From contig JBQTIQ010000018.1 of the NCBI GenBank assembly GCA_052387955.1, positions 1-64,000 of the forward strand: DNA of 64,000 bases, written 5' to 3'. Positions 59,055 to 64,000 of the stretch are shown one piece after another. Both the position numbers and the translations under genes were made by a program. The notes under the pieces are model-generated. The model did not search any database. It was not told the DNA's origin and worked only from the letters and a program-made list of their open reading frames with translations. Source of the DNA: JBQTIQ01 sp052387955. GTDB taxonomy: Bacteria; Actinomycetota; Acidimicrobiia; Acidimicrobiales; JACDCH01. Each line of letters starts with the position of its first letter. The stretch's first letter is position 1.

Positions 59055-62051
59055 TCAGCCGGCGCCGGCCACGATCGCCCCCGCAACCTGGTCGGCGACC
59101 GCCGGCCGGAGGGCGGCCACGCCGCCGTACAGCCACGCCAGGCCGACGCCGGGTTGGCTGCCGAGGTAGGCTGACGTCGGCTCCGGCAACCCGGCGGGGT
59201 CGGAGAGCAGGAGCGGGCCGCCCTTGGCGGCGATGTGGGCGCCACCGGCCAGGGCGTCGGGGAACTCGGTGCCGGTGGCGACGCCGACGACCTCGGGGGA
59301 GGCGAAGAAGGTGGCTGCCACCAGCGCCGCGGTCTGGTAGCGGTCGGCTCCGACCAGGGGCGCCGCGCCAGGGTCGGCGAGGGCGGCGGGCCCTCCCACC
59401 GCAGTGCGGGCGACACCGGGGTGGGCGGCCAGGTACGAGGCGGTGGCGGCGGCCTGGACGGCGCCATCGGTGAGGAGCACGGCGGCGTCGCCGTCGGCGG
59501 CGGCGGCGGCGCCGGCGGTCACCGCGTCCGGGAAATTCCTGCCCGTCACCTCGAGCACCGTGCCCGGGTTGTCCAGTCCCTGGTCGGCGACCACCACCGC
59601 GGTGGCGAACCGGTCGTCGCCGCCCAGGCGGAGCACCGGGTAGCCCGTCGCGCTCAACTCGGCGGCGACTGCCGGGGCCAGCGCCGTCGGCCCGCCGAGC
59701 AGGTACACGGTCCCTCCGCTGTCGAGGACCCGTAGGATCTCGGCTCGGGCCCGCCCGTCGAGCTCGGCCGGACCGGTGAGCAGCAGCGGCCCTTGCCTGG
59801 CCACCGCCAGCGGGGTACCGACGAGGGCGTCGGCGAAGCTGTCGGACCGGGCCAGCACGACCGCCTCGGCGCCGCCGTCGGGGAAGCTGTCCCGGGCGAT
59901 GGCGACCGCGGTGGCGACGCGGTCGTCGGCTCCGAGGCGCTGCACCTGTTGGGACCCGAAGGCGGCCAGGGCGTCGACGGCGTCGATCCGGCCGGCGCCG
60001 GCAGCCTCGGGGCCGTCGAGCATCGGCCGGGCGGTCGCCACCAGAGCCGAGCGGACCGCGGCCGGGCCGGCGACCGGGTCGCGCTGGCGCAACAGGGCAG
60101 CCACCGCGGCCACGTGGGGCGCCGCCGCCGACGTCCCGAAGAACCGGGGCGGCGCGCCGGACAGGAACGTCGTCCGCACGCCGTCGGAGGCGACCAGGTC
60201 GGGCTTGGCCAGGACCAGCGGGGCCGCAAGGGCGGGCGCCGGCGCCCCGCCGGTGGCAGGGCCGAAGCGCAGGGTCACCGGGCCCCGGGAGGAGAACTCC
60301 TCGACCCGGGCGCCGTCGAAGAAGGCGGTCGCGGCCACCGTGATGGCGGCGTCGGTGCCGCCGTGGCCGAAGATCTCGTGGCCGACGGTGTCACCGCCGG
60401 TCACCGACGTGTGCTCCGGCGCCGCCGTCTGGGCACCGCTGTGAAAGACGACCATCTTGAACCGGGGCTCGGCGCCGCCGGGCGAACGGGCCACCACGAG
60501 CTGCAGCTCCTCGTCGGTCCCGCTGGTGTTCTCGTAGGAGAGCAGCTCGACCGGGGCGCCGTTGGCCACGTTGTCGTCGAGCGATGCCGTGACCCCGGTC
60601 GAGCCCCGCAGAAGGTAGGCGTCGAGATCGGTGACCACCCCGTCGAGCGGCTCGGCCCATTGGAGGTCGACGACCACCGATTGGCCGGCCGGGACCGTGA
60701 ACCGGTACGTGGTGTCGGTCCCCCCCGAACCGTCGAAGTCGTGACAGCCGATGTTGGGCCCCAAGGCCGGTGACGTCACTGGGCATGGTGCCGTTCGGAA
60801 CGAGGGCGTCTCGTAGCCGCTGCCGGGCGCGTGCTGGTTGCCGGCGGCCGACACGTACACGGCGCCGGCGTCGCGGGCTGCGGTCACGGCCTGGGCTACC
60901 GCGCCATCCTGGAAGAACGGCTCGTCGAGGTAGGTGACGTCGTCGACGAGCACGTCGGCGCCGGTCGCCACCAGGTCGGCGATGGCGCCGGCGTAGGCGT
61001 CCTTGCCGAGGGCCGCGGTGGCGAAGGCCAACGTGGCCCCCGGGGCCAGGTCGTGGACGATCTGGAGCATCGCCCGTCCCTCGTCCACCACGTCCTCCGC
61101 CGGCCCCGGGAACTCGGCCCGCACCTGCACCGGCAACGCCCGCCCGCACGGGTTGCCCGGGCCCGGGAGGTCACCGCTGGCCACGTCCTGGGCGGCGTCG
61201 GTGGCGCCCACGGCCCGGTCGTAGCTGTCGGACAGCACGCCCACGGTGACGCCGGTGCCGTCGACACCGAACATCTCCCGGGCCAGGTCGGCCCGGAGGT
61301 GGGCGTCGCCTTCGCTGATGGCGGAACCGCACACGACCGCCGAGGGGGCAGCCGGTGCGGTGCCGGCGACCGGTCGGCCGACGCCGGCCACCACCGGAGC
61401 GAGGGCCTCGCTCACCGCCATGACACCCTCGACGGCCGCGACCGGGCCGAGGTCGCCGGCGGCCACCCCCAGCGTCAGCCGCCGGCCCCCGTCGGCGACG
61501 TAGGTGATCGCGGCGCCGGCCTGGCGGAGACGGTCGAGCAATGCCGGGCCGGCGTCGGTGACCCGGGCGTAGACGAGGGGGCGGCCGGCGGCGTCGTGCA
61601 GCAGGCTGGCCGGGCCCCGGGCGGGCAGGCCGGCAGCCTCGGAGGCGTCCGGCGCCGACATCGGTCGGCCGGTGGCCCCGGCCGCCACCGCCAGGCGGGC
61701 CAGGCGGGGGCTGAGCCGGGCGTGCTTGCCCGCGGTGGGCGTCGCTGCGCTCCTGCCCCCACAGGCTGTCGCCGGCGGTCTCGCGGCGGCGACGGCGACC
61801 TCCGAGCCGATCCGTTCGCACATCGCGAGCTGATGGGGCCTGGCATCGGCTGCACCCGCCAGCCCGTCACGATGGCCGGCGGCGGCGTCGCCCGTGACCA
61901 GGAGCGGGGCCGGTGGACCGGCGTTCGCCGCGCTGGGCGCGGCCACGGCGAGCATGGCTGTGGCCAGGACCGCGGCGATGAGCAGGGCTGTGGCCGGCCG
62001 GGCCCGCACGGCCCGGGCTGTCGTCGTCGCCGCAACCCGCCGACACCGCAT
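59055..62051 (-). CDS. Secreted subtilase-family peptidase with three C-terminal CWB2 repeats
   Basis: 998 residues from ATG 62051. Signal peptide RARPATALLIAAVLATAMLA; the S8 domain is at about 260-690. The Asp motif is VTVGVLSDSYDRAVG, the Asn/oxyanion region VYVSAAGNQHAPG, and the Ser motif FFGTSAAAPHVAAVAALL. At the His position the sequence is DEGRAMLQIVHDLAPGA, with Glu-Gly instead of His-Gly. CWB2 repeats follow (RLGADDRVATA, RLGGDDRFATA, LVGADRYQTA). Residues about 85-106 are encoded by copy B of the 63-bp dispersed repeat. It is probably wall-anchored; whether it is catalytic is uncertain. Confidence 0.85.
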   Translation of the reverse strand: MRCRRVAATTTARAVRARPATALLIAAVLATAMLAVAAPSAANAGPPAPLLVTGDAAAGHRDGLAGAADARPHQLAMCERIGSEVAVAAARPPATACGGRSAATPTAGKHARLSPRLARLAVAAGATGRPMSAPDASEAAGLPARGPASLLHDAAGRPLVYARVTDAGPALLDRLRQAGAAITYVADGGRRLTLGVAAGDLGPVAAVEGVMAVSEALAPVVAGVGRPVAGTAPAAPSAVVCGSAISEGDAHLRADLAREMFGVDGTGVTVGVLSDSYDRAVGATDAAQDVASGDLPGPGNPCGRALPVQVRAEFPGPAEDVVDEGRAMLQIVHDLAPGATLAFATAALGKDAYAGAIADLVATGADVLVDDVTYLDEPFFQDGAVAQAVTAARDAGAVYVSAAGNQHAPGSGYETPSFRTAPCPVTSPALGPNIGCHDFDGSGGTDTTYRFTVPAGQSVVVDLQWAEPLDGVVTDLDAYLLRGSTGVTASLDDNVANGAPVELLSYENTSGTDEELQLVVARSPGGAEPRFKMVVFHSGAQTAAPEHTSVTGGDTVGHEIFGHGGTDAAITVAATAFFDGARVEEFSSRGPVTLRFGPATGGAPAPALAAPLVLAKPDLVASDGVRTTFLSGAPPRFFGTSAAAPHVAAVAALLRQRDPVAGPAAVRSALVATARPMLDGPEAAGAGRIDAVDALAAFGSQQVQRLGADDRVATAVAIARDSFPDGGAEAVVLARSDSFADALVGTPLAVARQGPLLLTGPAELDGRARAEILRVLDSGGTVYLLGGPTALAPAVAAELSATGYPVLRLGGDDRFATAVVVADQGLDNPGTVLEVTGRNFPDAVTAGAAAAADGDAAVLLTDGAVQAAATASYLAAHPGVARTAVGGPAALADPGAAPLVGADRYQTAALVAATFFASPEVVGVATGTEFPDALAGGAHIAAKGGPLLLSDPAGLPEPTSAYLGSQPGVGLAWLYGGVAALRPAVADQVAGAIVAGAG
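61737..61799 (-). repeat. 63-bp dispersed repeat, copy B (inside the subtilase gene)
   Basis: Minus-strand match to 32373-32435 at 54 of 63 positions without gaps. Here it is read in frame as VAVAAARPPATACGGRSAAT, between the signal peptide region and the protease domain, so the element is now coding. The insertion point is in a linker-like part, where extra residues are easily tolerated. Confidence 0.75.
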
Positions 62052-62169
62052 CGTTCGCTCCCTGGTCGCCGCCGCCACGGCAGCCACGGGCCCCGTTCGT
62101 CCACCGTCGCGACGTTGTTGTCCTGGTGCATCATCCCACCATCTGGCGCCGCGCCACGGCCACGACCCC

Positions 62170-62208
62170 GGCCGTGCCGGCACCCACTTTTTGGGGGTCG
62201 GCACGGCC
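62170..62208. repeat. 10-bp inverted repeat in the divergent promoter region
   Basis: GGCCGTGCCG (62170-62179) and CGGCACGGCC (62199-62208) enclose 19 bases containing ACTTTTTGGGGG. It lies 20 bases before the methyltransferase start and about 120 before the protease start on the other strand. It could be an operator, or a terminator for something read leftward; there is no clear choice. Confidence 0.4.
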
Positions 62209-62228
62209 CGCTCGTAACCTCGTCGGCC

Positions 62229-63014
62229 GTGCCCAACCCCGAAACCCCGCACGCCGAGCACCTCGAGGCCGTCCGGCGGGACTGGAACAGCCGGACCGAG
62301 GAATGGCGAGTCCTCTACGACGGTGGGACGTTCCTCGACCACACCATCCGCCAGCGGCTGGCCCGGGCCCTGGCCCACGTCGACGCCATCGGGGCGAGCG
62401 GGCCGGTGCTCGACGTCGGCTGCGGTGCCGGCCAGGCCCTGGTCGAGCTGGCCCAGCGGGGCCTCGAGGTGCACGGTTGCGACCTGGCCGAAGAGATGGT
62501 GGCCGAGTCCCAGGACCGGATGGCCGGCGCCGGCGTCACCGGGGACGTGCGGGTGGCCGAGGTCGAGTCGCTGCCCTACGAGGACGGGCGGTTCGCCTGG
62601 GTGACCGCCCTCGGGGTCATCGAGTACCTCCCCACCGCGACGCGGGCGCTGGCCGAGATGGCTCGTGTGCTCGCTCCTCGGGGCCATCTCGTGGTGACCG
62701 CCCCCAACCCGCTACGGCTGGCCTATCTGGCCGACCCTGTCGGGGTGGTCCGGGTGCTGAAGGCCCCGCCCCGAGGTGGGTACCGCCGGCGCTACTTCAC
62801 CCACGGCAAGCTGGCCCGCACCGTCGCCGCCGCCGGCCTCGGTGTCGTCGAGGTCGTGGGCCACGGCCTCGGCCCGTTGGCGGTGGCCCGCCGCCCGCTG
62901 ATGAGCGACGCCAGAGCCGTCGCCCTCGACGGCCGCCTGGCCCGCAGGCTGCCGGCGGCGCTGGCGTCGCGCCTCGGCGCCAACCTGGTCTGCCTGGCCC
63001 GCAAGCCCCATTAG
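62229..63014 (+). CDS. Class I SAM-dependent methyltransferase (Methyltransf_11-like)
   Basis: 261 residues from GTG 62229. The SAM-binding motif I is VLDVGCGAGQALVELAQRG, followed by the acidic loop VHGCDLAEEMVAES, motif II PYEDGRFAWVTALGVIEYL and RVLAPRGHLVVTAPNPLRLA. A basic insert (RVLKAPPRGGYRRRYFTHGK) precedes the last strands. Small-molecule or quinone/lipid targets are typical, but the substrate cannot be read from sequence. It is not Hen1, despite the RNA-ligase fragment next door. Confidence 0.85.
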   Translation: MPNPETPHAEHLEAVRRDWNSRTEEWRVLYDGGTFLDHTIRQRLARALAHVDAIGASGPVLDVGCGAGQALVELAQRGLEVHGCDLAEEMVAESQDRMAGAGVTGDVRVAEVESLPYEDGRFAWVTALGVIEYLPTATRALAEMARVLAPRGHLVVTAPNPLRLAYLADPVGVVRVLKAPPRGGYRRRYFTHGKLARTVAAAGLGVVEVVGHGLGPLAVARRPLMSDARAVALDGRLARRLPAALASRLGANLVCLARKPH

Positions 63015-63026
63015 CTCTCGGTCCGA

Positions 63027-64000
63027 TCAGAGTCGGGGGTCGACCGGTTCGCTCTCCAGCGCCAGTACGCCGAAGGCGCACTCGTGAACGCGGTAGAGCG
63101 GCTCGCCGGCGACGAAGCGTTCGAGACCCTCGATGCCGAGCGCGAACTCGCGGAGGGCGAGCGACCGCTTGTGACCGAGGCGGCGCGAGCGAAGGCGCGC
63201 GAGGTTCTGCTCGGCGGTGTACTCCGGCCCGTAGATGATCCGGAGGTACTCGGGGCCGCGGCACTTGATGCCGGGCTGGGCCAGCCCCTTCGGGCCGCGG
63301 TGGATGACGTCGACGGGCTTGATGACCATGCCCTCCCCGCCTCGCCCCGTGAGGTCGTGCCACCAGGCTCAGTTGCTGCTGCCTCGCTGTCGGCGTCGTG
63401 GAGGTCGACGGCGATCGAGGCGGTGGCGCGGAAGGTGGAGGGGTCGATGTCGGCCAGTCGGGTCAGGGTGTCGAGATGCCACAGGTGATCGGTCAGCGCG
63501 TGCACCTTGCCTTCGCCGGCGAGGATCTGGAACGGGGCGAGGCGGAGGTCAGCCACTGATTCGACGGGCCAGCAGTAGCGCCGGTAGGCGCCGACGAACT
63601 GGCGGGCCATGTCGCGGCGCGTCCCGGTGTTGGTCAGGAGGTCGTCAACGTCTGCACCATGTCGGAGCGCCGCTTCGAGAACGGCCACCTCGGCGTCGAG
63701 ACTCGCAGTCGCGGCCGCTCCGACCGACGCGTACTGGCGGCGGAGCAGCTCTTCGGCCTTGGCTGACCACGGGAGCAGCTCGGCGTCGAACACCAGCCAG
63801 TCGGTCTCCAGGGTGTCCCAGAGATCGATCGCGGTTGTCCCATCTCGGACCTTCGCAAGCAGCTCGACTTCCTGGTGCGCGTCGGTGAGGAACGGACGAC
63901 CGGTGCGGGTGAGGATCGTCCCGGCAGCGTCGCTCCCGGGAACGCCGAACCGCTTCTCGGCCACGGACGGATCGCGGCAGACGAGCACGACGGCGCGCGA
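63027..64000 (-). pseudogene. Pnkp-type RNA ligase domain, truncated by window edge and frameshifted
   Basis: From the right edge the frame gives WLVFDAELLPWSAKAEELLR, YRRYCWPVESVADLRLAPFQ and HLWHLDTLTRLADIDPSTFR, as in the ligase domain of bacterial polynucleotide kinase-phosphatases. Around 63366-63371 the frame moves by one base: EAAATE continues as WWHDLTGRGGEGMVIKPVD, then KCRGPEYLRIIYGPEYTAE and the family end FGVLALESEPVDPRL at 63027. Restoring one G (GAGGCC for GAGCC) would repair it. The nucleotidyl-acceptor Lys and the kinase and phosphatase modules would lie beyond the window. This enzyme repairs cut RNA. Confidence 0.75.

Noticed and set aside
62229..63014. Methyltransferase as the RNA-repair enzyme Hen1
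   Set aside because: It lacks the Hen1 metal-binding EEHE-type pattern and has the ordinary Methyltransf_11 layout.

Overview
The window is very GC-rich (about 70 percent or more by eye) with actinobacterial gene style: many GTG and TTG starts, chains of 4-base stop/start overlaps, Tat and lipoprotein signals, and IdeR-like iron boxes. Two proteins carry cell-wall-binding type 2 repeats and two carry GDWNGDG-type beta-propeller repeats. Together with the Ku/LigD pair and the gene style, this points to Actinomycetota, most likely class Acidimicrobiia (an Iamia-like lineage). That placement is inference from protein style, because there is no rRNA in the window.

Layout. 1-4.2 kb is accessory DNA: the right end of an IS630 element cutting into an OLD/DUF3696-type ATPase, an unknown partner gene, a 3' tRNA remnant that looks like an integration scar, an AbiE-like toxin-antitoxin pair with a palindromic operator candidate, and a permease scrap. 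4.2-14.75 kb is a coherent ferric-siderophore uptake cluster: three substrate-binding lipoproteins, a FhuF-like ferric reductase, two FecCD permeases, a FecE ATPase, a heterodimeric IrtAB-like ABC pair and a small zinc-ribbon protein. 14.9-16.3 kb holds an ECF sigma factor with a membrane partner that has a PPEGTPTG repeat tail. 16.7-18.0 kb is a YibE/F-type membrane protein. 18.0-23.2 kb is a second mobile or decayed zone: a MobF relaxase broken by a frameshift and an amber codon, an ISAzo13-type transposase, and a LuxR-HTH scrap.

23.3-34.9 kb is housekeeping: Ku and a stand-alone LigD polymerase (end joining), methionine synthase MetH, cobalamin adenosyltransferase, leucyl aminopeptidase, a frameshifted sirtuin, and a rhodanese-MoeB fusion. 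Between the sirtuin and moeB lies a striking array of six 35-bp near-palindromic units at a 59-60 bp period. 35.0-45.8 kb is a surface-polysaccharide locus: a CAP-domain exported protein, RmlA-C-B-D for dTDP-rhamnose, three family-2 glycosyltransferases, a DUF2304 protein and a Wzm/Wzt exporter.

45.9-52.6 kb is a cell-envelope block: an ECF sigma factor with a huge C-terminal extension, a probable c-di-AMP (ydaO-type) riboswitch in front of a large cell-wall-binding protein, a strong terminator, and a PGRP amidase. 52.6-64 kb has a decayed Phd/RelE pair, intact VapBC, a PIG-L deacetylase, a CorC-type protein, a STAS protein, a two-component system, a subtilase with cell-wall-binding repeats, a methyltransferase, and a truncated, frameshifted RNA ligase domain of the Pnkp type.

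Several conserved genes are interrupted by single-base changes in G/C runs (about 1107, 20180, 33103 and 63370). These are either real decay or base-calling errors, and this affects how the pseudogene calls should be read.
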